A stretch of 64,000 bases of DNA from Rostrohypoxylon terebratum (taxonomy: Eukaryota > Ascomycota > Sordariomycetes > Xylariales > Hypoxylaceae), in assembly GCA_022497145.1 (NCBI GenBank), contig MU385856.1, positions 186,001-250,000 of the forward strand, in the 5' to 3' direction. Positions 23,349 through 34,957 of this stretch are shown here, one piece after another. Numbering within the stretch: the first letter of the stretch is position 1; each line of letters begins with the position of its first letter. Position numbers and translations under genes: made by a program. A model generated the notes under the pieces. The model saw only the letters and a program-made list of their open reading frames with translations. It was not told the origin of the DNA and made no database searches.

Positions 23349-24198
23349 GCTAGTCTACCTCTGTAGATAGCGTAAAACGATCCATTCGGGGAGAAATGGG
23401 GGGAGAAATGGGGGGAGATTAGTAGATGAGAGACGCGAGAGGGTGAGTTGAAATGAAGACAGTTTCATCTATTGTATAATTACAGGTCTTGCCGCGGGAC
23501 CGGAATAGGACGTACGGCAGGGTTCATGGAGAGAGGGCTAATTAGGGCGAATTGGGCGTTTTTCCCACGTATTTCTGTGTATACCATATTATACCACATA
23601 AGTATTTCGTATAAACAAACACCGACATGTTAATATATGAATATAAATATATTAGTCAAACTTTGAGGGAAATCGGATACCTCCTCAAGGACTTACACTT
23701 TGAGTCAACGAGGAGGCATTATAGTAACTCTGGTTGGCAACTGGTAGGGCCGAACTACCCTTATGTACTGTATTCCTATCACAATAGAAAGCATGGGAAC
23801 AAGACTATGTATGTATATACGTAAATCAAATATTGCCATCACGGAATGAAGAAGATATAGGTTGAACATCAGAATTAAACTTTATCTGCGCAAAGCGTGG
23901 ACTTGCTATAGTCTATACGCCTATCGCAAATCCCCTCCCAACGCCACGACGCCAATTCCATGCTGCTGATAGATAGCGTTCGTACGCGGATTCTTTTTAT
24001 GTTTCGCACAATACTAACTTTACACATGTACCATCATCATCTGGGGCGAGACAGAACGTCGGCTCGGGGCCGGCGTTTCGAGAGGATAGATAGAAGACTG
24101 AGATGCTTTTGTGTGTGTGAAGCACCGCGGTCTGTTCAAGGGGAGTTACGCTGTATTAAGGTACCCGATCCGTGATATGTCCATTGGGTATTGGTATC
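23349..24198. other. Intergenic between convergent genes
   Basis: The shared 3' flank of the DENND11-like gene and SEC63. It contains a short tandem of GGGGAGAAATGG units (about 23388-23417). No gene seen. Confidence 0.6.
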
Positions 24199-26431
24199 CT
24201 ACGACTCGGGTTCGGTGTCGGTATTCGTTTCACTGGTGTCGTCTTCTTCCTCCTCGGTACCACTCTCGTCGGAGTCGTCAGAGTCGTCACTGTCCCTCCG
24301 TCGCTTAGGCTTTGTTGTGCCTGCAACGCTGCTACCCTTCAGAGCGCTCATCTGTCCCGCAATAGAATCTGCAAATAAATGTTAGAATGGTCTACATTGT
24401 TCAATTTGTAAAGAGGCCAACTTACCTTCTTCCGGCTCGCTGATCTCATCCTCAGCAGCCATTGCCGCAGCCTTGCTTGCATCCTCCACAGTAAGAGTAA
24501 CTTCCATCTTCGTATCGAACCCGACATAGCTGTCGCAGACGACGTGCATGACAAACGTGTAGGTTCCAGCCTGCGGCGGGGCAGCAAATTGAGCTTTCAG
24601 GGTCTGCATGTTAAACGTCGGCTTTCCATCGGCAGTGAAGATGGGCTGGTCAAAGGTAGTAAAGGTGAAAGGCGGCACTGCCATCTTGCCCTGCTTGCTG
24701 TCCGAGAGAAAGATGTGCCATCGTGGTGATTGTTCGCGAGAGTAATAGGGAGCAAATGCAAGTGGTGGTGGTACAGGTTTATGCTCTTCCTTAGAAACTA
24801 CTTTTCCATTCTCATCCTTAACAGCCTTCTTACGTCCCATAAGTGCGTCGAGGTCATCTTCGGCCGGATCGATATCCTCCAAATCAAGCTCATTGACTTC
24901 GGGGATGTTCGTGCTACCAGGCGGTATTACTCGGCCCTTCACAACCAGTGTAACCAAAGAGGATGGGATAATAAATCGTTCACCAGCAACCTTGAAAAAA
25001 GCTTTCGCCACTCGGAGGTATGGCAACTGTCCTGCAACGTTCACTGCCGTCTTGTATTGCTCTTCGCTCAGAAGTCCGTTTCCGACAGCAGCGCTTCGGC
25101 GTTGCGCGTCAGGTTGATCCATAAACTCTTGAACGGTTAGATGCTTCCTTGAGTCGCCCTCGACGGCCTTTACAATGGCGGGTGTGAAGTGGGGAAGCTG
25201 GAGAAGCGGAGAAGCCTTAGGCGGTACTGCTTGAACGAGTCGCTGACTGATGTAGTATGAAGCGAGAATAGGACCCGTGTTGCTGTATGCTAGCGAGATA
25301 GCTCGGAAGGAACCGCAGAGACTTTGTGCAATAGGTGCGACTAGGTACTTTGCGGAGTTTAGGGCCTGATCATCGAGCTCCACACGACCAAGGTATGCCC
25401 AAAGGAGAGCCAGGACCTTTCTCCTTACACCGCTATCAAGATCTTCCAGCTTTTCCTTGTCCTTAACTGATAATCCTCCGGCGAGTGATGCGATTTGACC
25501 TTCGGCTAGGATCCTAGACTCAATTGTCGCAAGACCAGACTCGGCCTTGTCTCCTTTCAGGATCTCCTGGAACTCCTTGCCGGCACTAAGAGCGGTCACT
25601 AGATCTCCCTCATCCATATCCTCGGTATATTCGCGGAACAGATTGTTGGCACTCTCAACAAGCACTCCCTCTTTAGTAATGCGTTGAGTACCGTACCACC
25701 ACGATCCAACATAGTAAGGCAGCAAGACTCCCAGGAGTAAAGCGTAGACGAGCACAACGTACTTCCCATTTCCCTCTGATATAATGAACTTGGGGAGAGC
25801 GATGCCGATACTGTAGCTCTGCTTGCCGTCGGGGTGACCATATTGAATGTAGTTGTTGCGAACCTCCTCATCAGTAAGAGCCTGGTATGCCTTGGTAAGA
25901 TCAACCCATTTATCACTCAACGACTCGGCCGTCTCGTTCTTAGCAGGGTCGGGTTTAGCCTTGTCTGGGTGATACTTGAGACCAAGCTTTCTGTAATGGG
26001 ATTTGATCTGCTTCTCGGTAGCTGACTACGAGGGGTATTGTCAGCAAAGGTACTAGAAAACTATAAATGCGCAATTGCGTAAGACAAACCTCTGAGATTC
26101 CAAGAATGTCATATGGGTTCCATATCTTAGCTACCGTTCGTTGGGTGGTGATGATGAGGTATAGCATGCCGGCCATGACGGCCCATCCTAGCACGACAGC
26201 GATGGCGCGCTTGATCTTGCGCTGCTTTCGCTTCTGCGCGGTACGCTGCGCCTGTATCAAGTCGGCATGTTCGGGCTTGTAGTCGGTCTGTAACTTTGGT
26301 GCGGTGGAAACGACTTCCTTGCTCGGCGCGAGAAGACTATATGTGAGTGGGAGGGTGACGATAGTAGTCAGAGTGAAGATGAAGAACGGGTAGAATTGAC
26401 CCTGTTCGTCATAAGAATACTCTGAACTCAT
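24199..26431 (-). CDS. SEC63: Sec63, ER translocation J-protein
   Basis: Three exons: 26431-26090, 26025-24426 and 24368-24199, giving 703 residues, the normal fungal length. The lumenal N-terminus is followed by TM1 (FFIFTLTTIVTLPLTYSLL) and TM2 (AVVLGWAVMAGMLYLII), a lumenal J domain with HPD at residues 133-135, and TM3 (YVVLVYALLLGVLLPYYVGSWW). The cytosolic Brl domain follows and ends in the FN3-like region (PRWHIFLSDSKQGKM, AGTYTFVMHVVCDSYVGFD). The last exon encodes a Ser/Asp/Glu-rich acidic tail that in yeast binds Sec62. The protein recruits Kar2/BiP to the Sec61 pore for post-translational translocation. Intron 1 splits the J domain and uses a GTTTGT donor. Identity is very likely. 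Confidence 0.96.
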
Positions 26432-27127
26432 GGTGCAGACTAGCCCTACGACAGGGTCTTTAATGAAAAGCTACGTATGAGACCTCAAAATGTGGTTTGT
26501 TGTAGCTGTAGCCGTTAAAAAAAAAAATTAAAGAAAGTTGTCAGTTATATGGTTGACCCGTTCAACTAGAATTGGGAATTGGTAGAATTCCGGTTTGAAT
26601 TGTTTAAATTTAGAAGCGCAGTTAAGCAAGCTGTCCAAACGAGTTGCACTTTCCCGTCTTGAATCGTGGCCTTCTAGATTTCGAGTGGCTACGTACTTGT
26701 GGGTCCACACCATGCTGACAGCGCTTATCGATAGCCGTCTTCGGTACTTCTATACCTAGTAACTGAATAATAGTAGTAGGTAATATTATTAATAGTTTAT
26801 ATTCAAGTACGCACATGAAATAGATCCATACTCGGAGTGGGAATCTAGCTGTAGCATCACTATCACAGTATGTAAGTACCTGAAGATTATCAATATTATC
26901 GGTGTCACATCTTTGGGGCTCTACTAGGTACGTAGGTACCTAGGCTATCTCGTCCCATGTTACATTTCACAAAATATAAGAATAATACACAAAGTGTTTG
27001 TTTGAATCTCGTCTGTTTTGTTCAAAGAGCACGAAACTAGGGTATCATGAGTCCACCCGTAGACACTACCTCACCTAAACGCCGTTCCGTACCTAGTAGC
27101 ACCAATTCCAGCAGTGTTCAGTTCTGC
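26432..27127. other. Intergenic
   Basis: Lies between two minus-strand genes: SEC63 promoter on one side, methyltransferase 3' flank on the other. It holds an A-tract (about 26517-26529), short TAG runs and a CCTAGG-like word cluster at 26923-26944. No gene seen. Confidence 0.6.
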
Positions 27128-28096
27128 TCAGTTCCCGACGAAGGGTATTAGTGTTCCAACCCTCTTCTTATACTGGATATAGTCATCCTCGAAAAATCGG
27201 ATAAGCAAGGCCTCCTCATGTCTTACTCTTTTGGAGAAGAATTGCCATAAGACGATAGTATAAGCGATGAAACATATGGGATTCCCTAGCACCATCTGGG
27301 TCCCTATTCCCCAGTAAAAGAATCCAAAGTAAGCCGGATGACGAAGGAACGAATATAGGCCCGTGGTGACCAAGACATGAGTATCTTTCTTCCGATGTTG
27401 GACAGTATGGTTGAATGATTGACCGGCCTGGACCATGGCTGCACTCCGGACGAATTGACCGACAAGCACAAGGATAAATCCCAATAGCAAGATTATATGT
27501 CCACTGTAGAATGGCGCCCAAGACCTATTCGGAAACAGCAGGCCCGTGACGAGGCATTCTAGCAATGCCGTAGTATGTGCGATGGCATATGCCGGCCAAT
27601 TCGCGGTCAAGAGGAACGAGCCGATGGTTACTACAGGGGTATTGTACTTCGCAGTCGTCCAAAACTCGAGGAAGTGGAAAGTCGACAAAGCTCCGATGAA
27701 GAAAGGTAGGCGCCATAGAGGGGAAGAGGTGAAGATGAGAGTCAAGATCACTGCTACTACAGATAAAGCGAGCGTGATTCCGAGGCAGAATGAACGTATC
27801 GCAATGCCTTCGAGAGATTTCGATTGGCCGGGAAGGTAAGCTTTTTCGGGTGACATCTGGGCGCTTTGCGCGACGGGACTTAGAAGCGGAAGCAAGTTAG
27901 CACTCCTGTCATTCGAACGTGTGTTTATAGAAGCTAGCCGCGCTAAGGAACGGCGCCGAGTGTTGAAGCCCGTCGCCCAAGACGCATCGTGCTCGTCATG
28001 TTCGTGAAGAGGGGTAAGTAAGGTAAGGCTAGGTGTTGTGGGCGTTGGCATTGGTGTTGATGTCGGCGTGGGGTCTGACACAGAGGGTGACAACAT
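27128..28096 (-). CDS. STE14: Protein-S-isoprenylcysteine O-methyltransferase
   Basis: A single coding exon of 322 residues. The C-terminal half is a typical ICMT: GHIILLLGFILVLVGQFVRSAAM, then AGQSFNHTVQHRKKDTHVLVTTGLYSFLRHPAYFGFFYWGIG (the RHP-Y cofactor-binding motif), and near the end RVRHEEALLIRFFEDDYIQYKKRVGTLIPF. Several membrane segments precede it. It methylates the prenylated C-terminal cysteine of CaaX proteins (Ras, Rho, a-type pheromone) at the ER membrane. The first about 100 residues are Thr/Pro-rich and low in complexity, longer than in yeast Ste14. Upstream, GTAAGT near 28219 and an acceptor near 28131 outline a likely 5'-UTR intron; the frame after that acceptor supports MLSPSVSD as the start. 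Confidence 0.92.
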   Translation of the reverse strand: MLSPSVSDPTPTSTPMPTPTTPSLTLLTPLHEHDEHDASWATGFNTRRRSLARLASINTRSNDRSANLLPLLSPVAQSAQMSPEKAYLPGQSKSLEGIAIRSFCLGITLALSVVAVILTLIFTSSPLWRLPFFIGALSTFHFLEFWTTAKYNTPVVTIGSFLLTANWPAYAIAHTTALLECLVTGLLFPNRSWAPFYSGHIILLLGFILVLVGQFVRSAAMVQAGQSFNHTVQHRKKDTHVLVTTGLYSFLRHPAYFGFFYWGIGTQMVLGNPICFIAYTIVLWQFFSKRVRHEEALLIRFFEDDYIQYKKRVGTLIPFVGN

Positions 28097-29498
28097 ATTG
28101 AATTTGGTGGGAGGTGAACGAAGGTTGATCTAGAGAACATCTCGATAGTCCTCGCCCAAAACACGGAGTCGATAGCAGCAGCAGTAGCAGTAGTAATCCA
28201 ACAGGGAAAGGTGACTTACCTATCCGGAGGCGACTCCATTGTGGTACTTGGTACTCGAGGGCCTTTTTTCCCCCTTTGATTGTTCAGGTTATTCTTTGCT
28301 TGATATCAAAGACAAAGGATAACTACTAGTATTCAAGTGATCAATTCCATATCTTTCAGGATGTGCTTAGGTAAAACGAGAACCAACCCGTTGGTGTGTT
28401 GTTCCGGATGAAAATAGTAAATCCACAGGTTCCGTATAGCGGTTGGGCGGTGTAATTTCTGCCTGCCAAAACTCCACACACCCCTGTCGGAATTAGTATA
28501 GGCTTCGTTATATAGCGACGTTGCCTGCAGTAGCTTAGCATATATCCAAACTATCCAAACTACAATGACGTATAGCGGGAATTTACTTTATATTCCGAAA
28601 CCTTAGTCTCCAATGGGCAGCGTAAATACTATGGTATGAAGCAATGGTGATGTTTATATAGTAGTCGAATTAGATCGTTTTATAGCATATCAATCGCATT
28701 CCAAAATGTTCGGCCTATTGTGAATATTATGAGCAATACAAGATGTATCGCATGAGAAAGTCCTCAAGTTCTCGGAATGTGTATGCGAGTAGTGCCCAAC
28801 ACTACATTAACAAGTTTCTATTTCGCGCAACGGTGTTAGACGACGGAAATATGTTTCGGGATGAATTGATCCTATTTTTCTATAGTATTGTCTTATACCC
28901 CTATCAAGCGTCCGCAGGCTTGGAGCGTTGCCACGTAAGATACTGGCCAAATCCTCGCTATTGGGTTCGTACCGAGTCTGAGTGAGCAAATTGTACGTCC
29001 CAAAAGGCGAAATTTGTTATGAGGTTGCGGTCTTGTTGAGCGCAACATCATTATACTGATAGAATGTCTCCTTCTGTATGATATCCACCATAACGAGTTT
29101 GGGATCACTTCCGACCCCTTTCCTTCCCATACTAACACTCAAGGAAAATCTCGGTTTGTAATGGTATTGTGCAAATAACCAGTTGGGTCTAGCAGATACC
29201 CTATAATGTTGATCATATATCTCCTGGGTTGATTTGTCAGCCGGATATGCACATGAATAGGCTTTGGAATATATACTTCAATTCTACAACTCGCGCAGTT
29301 TACGACGGTCTCGAAGTTTTCCCCACTATCGGCTGTGTCGATGTACAGCCGGGGAACATCTGAATACCGGCTTTCGTGTAATATAAGTTATCATAGTATA
29401 ATTGCGCATTGGTACTAGGTACCACGTAAAAGGGTGCCGTCAAGTTATCTGCTACCGGGTTCTCGAGGATCCTAGACAAGTCGGCAAGAAACGAGATT
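28097..29498. other. Intergenic, mostly empty
   Basis: 28097-28230 is the likely 5' UTR and UTR intron of the methyltransferase gene, including a CAG/TAG trinucleotide run at 28174-28194. The remaining 1.2 kb is AT-rich with only short frames on both strands that I cannot assign. Confidence 0.6.
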
Positions 29499-30069
29499 TC
29501 ACAAGCCCCCTTGTATCGTGAAGGAAGAAACGATCAACACCAGCGTGTTTATCCATCCCCAGATGAACGGTATCCATGTCGGCATCGAATAGCAGCCGGA
29601 GATGTAAACAGCGCCGAGTCTATATATGCGCACAAAGTCAATTACCGAGACAAACGGATGGAGTTGGAGGAGATCGCGTACACTAGCCCAACGATACTTC
29701 CCGTGAACAGAGCTTCAACTCCCGCGACAAAGGCGTAGACAAGCGGAAGTACTAGCAAGTATTTCCATACTGTTCGCGGTTTTCCAATTTGCATGGACAA
29801 GGCGATGCCGGTAGCACCGAGATGAAACAGCGCGTAGAGAATCAATGTCCAGAGGAGCGTGTATCGCCAGGAATCCCATATTGTATACAGAGAGCAGAGG
29901 GGATCTTGAGGAGGCCAGCAGAGCGACGGGAATTGGAGGCTTCGGTAGTTCTCGGGAGGGTAATTATGGCAATCGGATCTGTAGGCGCGTTGCGATTAGT
30001 ACGATCTAAGATCATGTCCATGAATGGATACATTCGAGAAGTCACGGTAACTTACGGTTTTGTGGCCAT
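29499..30069 (-). CDS. Small four-helix integral membrane protein
   Basis: Three exons: 30069-30056 (only 14 coding nt, MATKP), 29978-29682 and 29619-29499, giving 143 residues. The protein reads from CHNYPPENYRSLQF through DPLCSLYTIWDSWRYTLLW into four hydrophobic segments: TLLWTLILYALFHLGATGIA, YLLVLPLVYAFVAGVEALF, GSIVGLVLGAVYISG and WIPFIWGWINTLVLIVSSF. It ends TIQGGL, an ending I associate with a conserved uncharacterised fungal membrane-protein family. Exon joins were chosen because they restore GLVLGAVY and the acceptor has a TACTAAT-type branch. The function is unknown. It shares a 513-bp divergent promoter with PEX8. Confidence 0.8.
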
Positions 30070-30582
30070 CTGGCCCTTCAGGTTGTCGCCCCAAAATGGG
30101 CAGTATTGTAAGATGGTAGTATTCAGTAGAATTGTTTGATTCTAACGGGATCAGTAAATGAATAATCAGAGGTTGTGGAGTTCAGAGCTGAAAGTTGGAA
30201 TGACAGGGGGTTAGGGGCGGGAAGCTCCCGCGGTCGGGACTCTTACAGGGGATACATTAGGTTCAATTGACGTCGTGCCTCGGTAAAATTTGGTACGGTA
30301 TGCCGACTATCCAGCTAGCGTATAGCGTATCCACCAACTGTAAACTTCCCTATGATACCCGTGGACAGCAGCTGGAGGGCAGCTACGATTCACGCATGTT
30401 CCAGGGTTATCAATCAGTCAATCTACATACGTGCTAACATCTCATCATTATTCACACCTAATCATTAGTTTCAACTTAAAACAACTTCGACGAATCAACG
30501 ATGAAATGAGCTTATAAAACCTCAGTGCAGTGCGTAGGACACTAGTTCTCGGAAATCGAAAATCGACATCTGTGACGCGAAA
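30070..30582. promoter_or_regulatory. Divergent promoter region, membrane protein / PEX8
   Basis: 513 bp between two start codons pointing outward. It must hold both promoters; no specific factor site can be named with confidence. Confidence 0.5.
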
Positions 30583-32694
30583 ATGCCATCCGATCGATTG
30601 TTGACAACGGTCCTACGGGCCTATCACGACGTTCCCAATCCGGTCGAAACAGACAAAATATTCGGCACGACGACTACACTCCTAACTAATCTAAACAACC
30701 CGCTCAATCTCTCATTACTTACCTCACACTTCCTTACCGCGCGTTCGATATGGCAAGCTCCCGATGGACTACGTACTTGTCTACGTATCATTAGCGTATA
30801 CAATACCGCCGCCATACACGTCCGGAAGAAGGAATTAGAAAATGCGAACCTTGCGAAAAGTGGACTGCCGGTAGGAAGTGGTGTCAGTAGCGAAGATTGG
30901 GCACGTGCAATCGCGAAGGGAGCAGACGATAGATCGAGTCGATGGAAACACATGCTAGTCTTGACCGGTGTTCTGATGGGTATGGAAGGTGATGACAGAA
31001 GATCACTATCTTGGAGTTTACGGTCGATGCTTGAGAGAGCCGTCGCCACAGCTGGGAACTTAGCTCTATCGAACCCTCAAGAGTCGGGCCCCTTGGGACG
31101 TGGCGCCGTCGTCCTAGCATTGACATACGCCGTTCCTCTTCTGTCAGAATCGGCCAAAGAGTTGTTAAATGGAAACGTCCTTCTACCAGCAATCATCGAG
31201 GCGATGCTCGGGGACGAAGGTTTTCAACACGGCCAATTTATCGAGTCGATTGTGCGCGATATTACACCAGGAAAGATCATATCGTGGCGTACGAATTCAC
31301 ACTCCGTCACGAGACTCCAGATTCTTGAGAACCGACCCTTGACACAGAACATGGGTCCTCTATCAAGGTTGATGCCGTTTGCTGTTCAACATACTGCCGA
31401 CCCCAATATAGTACTTCAGGCCCAAAAAGAGCTATTTGACTTCACGGTTGGACTGTTGGATAAATGGACTCATTGTCCCCTCTCTGCTATCGACCTATCA
31501 ATCGAGGCTGCAGCACTCTCGCTCGAGACACTCCAAGGGCCTCATCTAAGGCTATGGCAGCTATTCAAGAAAATCATGTACGCCGTGGTTGCGTCCCTGC
31601 AGCCTATAGTCGGACGGTGTCTCCTAGATCCGTTTATGAGAAATGACGCAGTAGCTCCGACCGTGGCTGCGAGGACGCTGCATACCCTACGCAATTTGGC
31701 ATTTATTTCCACGCGGCAAGGGGCAGGCCATTTCCAGGTATACGAATTTACCTACCTCACTTCCCTGGATATCATCACACGTTATCCGGAAGCTTGTGTG
31801 TCCTTCCTACAAGACACACAGCCGCCTCCAACAAGCAACATAGTACCATCACCAACAATCCAAGCTCTAAGCCTATTTTACCTAAACACGGCAGAGCACC
31901 TCCCCTTCTCGCTCCCAACGCCCGCATGCGAGAATCTAATTATCACCCCCGCAACAGCATACCTCTCCCCCACAACCTCCTGGCTCTCCAGCCCAGCCAA
32001 CATCCCCCCATCGTCCCTTACACTCGAGCTTTTTGAGTCAGCCCACTCATCCGTGCTCTCGGCACTCTCATGCCCGCAACACAGCACCCTGGCCGCCTCC
32101 CTAATCCCCTTTTACATTGACGCCCTCCTCTCCTCCTTCCCATCCCGCATTTCCCCACGCCAATTCCGCCTCGCCTTCCGCACCGTAATGCAGATCACCA
32201 GCCCGCCTTTCCCCATCTCCGCCACCGAGCCCGAACTCTCCGAAACTCTCCTCGAAATGCTCCGCTTTCGCGCTATGGGCGCCTCAACACAGCCTCTTCT
32301 CCCACTAAACGAGAATGCCAACCTCGCCCTCGACCCAAATGCGAAAAAGGAGATGCAGGGCCCGGTCTCGGAGCAGGCGGCTCTCGTCCTCGCCATGATA
32401 GACGCGCTGCCACACCTCCCATTGCACGTTGTCGAAGAGTGGCTCACGCGCGCCGCGGAGAGCATGAATGCTATTGCTAAACCGGCTATGCGCGAGATCG
32501 CCCGCCGCCGTTTCTGGGATGTCCTGGTTAGTGGGGAGATGGACGTCGAGCGTGGCGCCGTGGGGGTGGCGTGGTGGGGCACGAACGGAGGACGTGAGAT
32601 GGTGCTTTTTGGACAGCCGAGGGGTGCTAGTGGCGGGGAGTTTATGATGAGCGGTGCGTTGTTAGAGCAAGCGAGGGAGGGGAGCAGGTTGTAG
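30583..32694 (+). CDS. PEX8: Peroxin-8-like protein with PTS1 tail
   Basis: A single exon of 703 residues. The sequence is alpha-helical throughout without membrane segments, in the style of fungal Pex8 (MPSDRLLTTVLRAYHDVPNP, DGLRTCLRIISVYNTAA, MIDALPHLPLHVVEEWL). It ends in Ser-Arg-Leu, a valid type-1 peroxisomal targeting signal, as expected for this matrix-side peroxin. Pex8 links the docking and RING sub-complexes of the peroxisomal importer and helps release cargo from Pex5. The identification rests on my memory of the family and the PTS1, not on an alignment. The N-terminus lacks an obvious PTS2. Confidence 0.72.
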   Translation: MPSDRLLTTVLRAYHDVPNPVETDKIFGTTTTLLTNLNNPLNLSLLTSHFLTARSIWQAPDGLRTCLRIISVYNTAAIHVRKKELENANLAKSGLPVGSGVSSEDWARAIAKGADDRSSRWKHMLVLTGVLMGMEGDDRRSLSWSLRSMLERAVATAGNLALSNPQESGPLGRGAVVLALTYAVPLLSESAKELLNGNVLLPAIIEAMLGDEGFQHGQFIESIVRDITPGKIISWRTNSHSVTRLQILENRPLTQNMGPLSRLMPFAVQHTADPNIVLQAQKELFDFTVGLLDKWTHCPLSAIDLSIEAAALSLETLQGPHLRLWQLFKKIMYAVVASLQPIVGRCLLDPFMRNDAVAPTVAARTLHTLRNLAFISTRQGAGHFQVYEFTYLTSLDIITRYPEACVSFLQDTQPPPTSNIVPSPTIQALSLFYLNTAEHLPFSLPTPACENLIITPATAYLSPTTSWLSSPANIPPSSLTLELFESAHSSVLSALSCPQHSTLAASLIPFYIDALLSSFPSRISPRQFRLAFRTVMQITSPPFPISATEPELSETLLEMLRFRAMGASTQPLLPLNENANLALDPNAKKEMQGPVSEQAALVLAMIDALPHLPLHVVEEWLTRAAESMNAIAKPAMREIARRRFWDVLVSGEMDVERGAVGVAWWGTNGGREMVLFGQPRGASGGEFMMSGALLEQAREGSRL

Positions 32695-33268
32695 GCGTAA
32701 TGCTCGCTCCACGTTGGTCAAAGTTGTATCTTTGTTCGAGATGGATATATCAATTGTGAACAGACAAATACATATCTAGCAATATACATACTACGGAGAC
32801 AGCTTCAACGTTTTGAATACCCTCAATTAATACAAATGATTTCACACATATCATCTACATACACACTTGAGAAAGCAACGAGTAATTGAGGAGTGTTATG
32901 TCAATCATCATTCAGGCCCCGTAAGAGCTAGTTTTCTACAACGATAAAAAGTATTACCGAACCAGTATACCTACGCACGCGAAGAGCGATCTCGCAACCA
33001 AGTCCTGTGCTCCTTTCCGAATTTACAATGCAAACTGGCTTTCCGATGTGCCTCATACCCGATCGAGAAAGAAAAAGGATACTTCCGGAAGACGCCGAGC
33101 ATGCAAGATGCCGCCAATCGATAAACCCTAACCCGATCCCCTTCATGTAGGTACCCAACCGCGCCAAAAAAACAGTCGAAATAAGAATGATTCAAAAATG
33201 CACGGACTTTCTCCATTTTCTTCTCCCCTCACGCTTTACCGATTTCGCGGCTTAGGGAGGGTTCGAGA
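32695..33268. other. Intergenic between convergent genes
   Basis: 3' flanks of PEX8 and the ZIP transporter. Short minus-strand frames here are not supported. Confidence 0.6.
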
Positions 33269-34957
33269 TCAATGCGCGTGCGCGGTAAAAGCGTTGCTGA
33301 CGCCCAGCAGGGTCATGCCGAGGAATCCGAAGAGGATGGACAAGTTCTGGTTGTGGTTCAGGGTCAGGCTCTCGACGAAGAGTTGCAGCGCGACGGAGGC
33401 CATGATGCCCGCGGTGGCGGCGAAGAGGCAGCCGTAGGCGACGGCGTCGGGGGCCATGTGGGGGTGGTTCTGTGCGAGTTTGAACCACAGCACGGCGACG
33501 GCCGCGCCCAGGGGCTGCGAAAGCCCGCCGAGCAGGCTCGCCCATACCATAGCACGAAGCCTGCTGTGCAGCGCCATGTATAGGGGTAGGGCGAGGGCGA
33601 ACCCCTCGCTGATGTTGTGTACAAAAAGCGCGAGGAACACGTTAAACCCTAGTGACGGGTTCGCGTGATTCGTAGCGTAGGTTATGAAGCCTTCGGGGAA
33701 TTTATGGAGGGCGATGGCGATGGAGGTTTGTAGGCCGATGGAGAGGAAGGCGTTTTCGGCAACGTGGTGGTGATGTTGGGCTTCGAGATCGTCGGAGGTT
33801 TCAGACATACATGCGTCTTCATGGTCGTGGTCATGGTCATGGACATGCGAGTATGTTCGGCTCGTCCGAAATGTAGGGCTCACAGGAGTAGAATGCCCGT
33901 GGTCGACGTCTCCTTCCGTAGTACTTATACACGGATCGCTATGCCCAGCCGTATTAGTACGAAGTAAAGTGGTCTCGATTCGGGATAGGAGCCCTGATCT
34001 GTTGGAAAGGTGTTTGAAACATTCTTGTCCGCATGGATCCGAATATCCGTAGCAAGGGCCAGCCTCGTCGCAATTAGGTTTGGTATCCTTCACGAAAGAC
34101 ACAACTCGCTTCTGTAACATTGATGGCCGTCTGTCTGACGTCGCTGCCCGGTTACGAGTTACACGCGTTATCGTATGAGGGGCGGCCTCTGTGGGGCCAG
34201 CAGTTTCTGCCCTCCTGAGCAGGCGTGGGGGGTGTGGTTCATTCAAGGTTTCTCTGGAAAGCAGCGGCGTAACTTCATTGACATGTCCATTCTCGGCGGT
34301 ATCTGGCTTCGTACCGTGGAATTGGACATGCGCAGAGTGGGCATGTCTACCAACGCTGTGAGCATGAGACGATAGCCTTCGACTAAACCCATTCTCGGAA
34401 TGGTGATGGCTGTCTAAACCGTGGTTATCGTGGTTGTGGTCGCAATCAACGACATGAGAGGGTAGAAATTGGTGAAATAATCTGGAGAGTATTTGAATAC
34501 CCACGAAACCACCAACGAAGCATCCCATCAAAATGAAGCCTGCTGGCTGGTCCGCAAACCCCCCTTTCTTAAGATATTCCCTTGCTTCGGGCAGCATGCT
34601 AAATAATGCCATGAATATCTACGCCATGATGTAAGCATTTCATACACGAGGTCGATTCAAGGTAATAATCTAGTTGAAGGGTGAAACCCACCATCACACC
34701 AAAGCTCAGACTTAGTGAGCAAGCGAGGAAGGTCTTATTGTCTTGTATTCGAAAGTCTTTCTTGCTGGTGACTTTCTGTACAAGTACATCGCCGAAGATA
34801 ACAGAAGCTCCTATCATGCAAGCTATAGTAGAATCGGTGAGTATATCAGGCGAACATCGCGGAGCGCGTGTGATCGACGTCACCTACCAACGGCGCTCAC
34901 CAAGCACATGATCCACCCCCTGGTATCATTATCGATCTCGGTGGTCTTCGCCTTCAT
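33269..34957 (-). CDS. ZIP family metal (zinc) transporter
   Basis: Three exons: 34957-34888, 34822-34692 and 34618-33269, giving 516 residues. The N-terminal helices are WIMCLVSAVACMIGASVIF, FLACSLSLSFGVMIFMALF and GFILMGCFVGGFVGIQIL. A very long variable loop follows, with two clusters of His (HNHDNHGLDSHHH, and HVHDHDHDHEDA...QHHHHV) that probably bind zinc. The conserved metal-transport helices carry HKFPEGFITYATNHANPS and HNISEGFALALPLYM, followed by three more helices. The HxxPEG and HNxxEG pair is the ZIP signature; the layout resembles the fungal Zrt3/ZupT branch, which exports zinc from vacuole or ER stores, rather than plasma-membrane Zrt1. The start MKAKTTEIDND gives a short cytosolic tail. 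Confidence 0.92.

Noticed and set aside
27943..28164. A 73-residue minus-strand frame beginning MFWARTIEMFSRS at the start of the methyltransferase gene
   Set aside because: It reads a different frame through the likely 5'-UTR intron and the Thr/Pro-rich N-terminus; the methyltransferase frame is the supported one.
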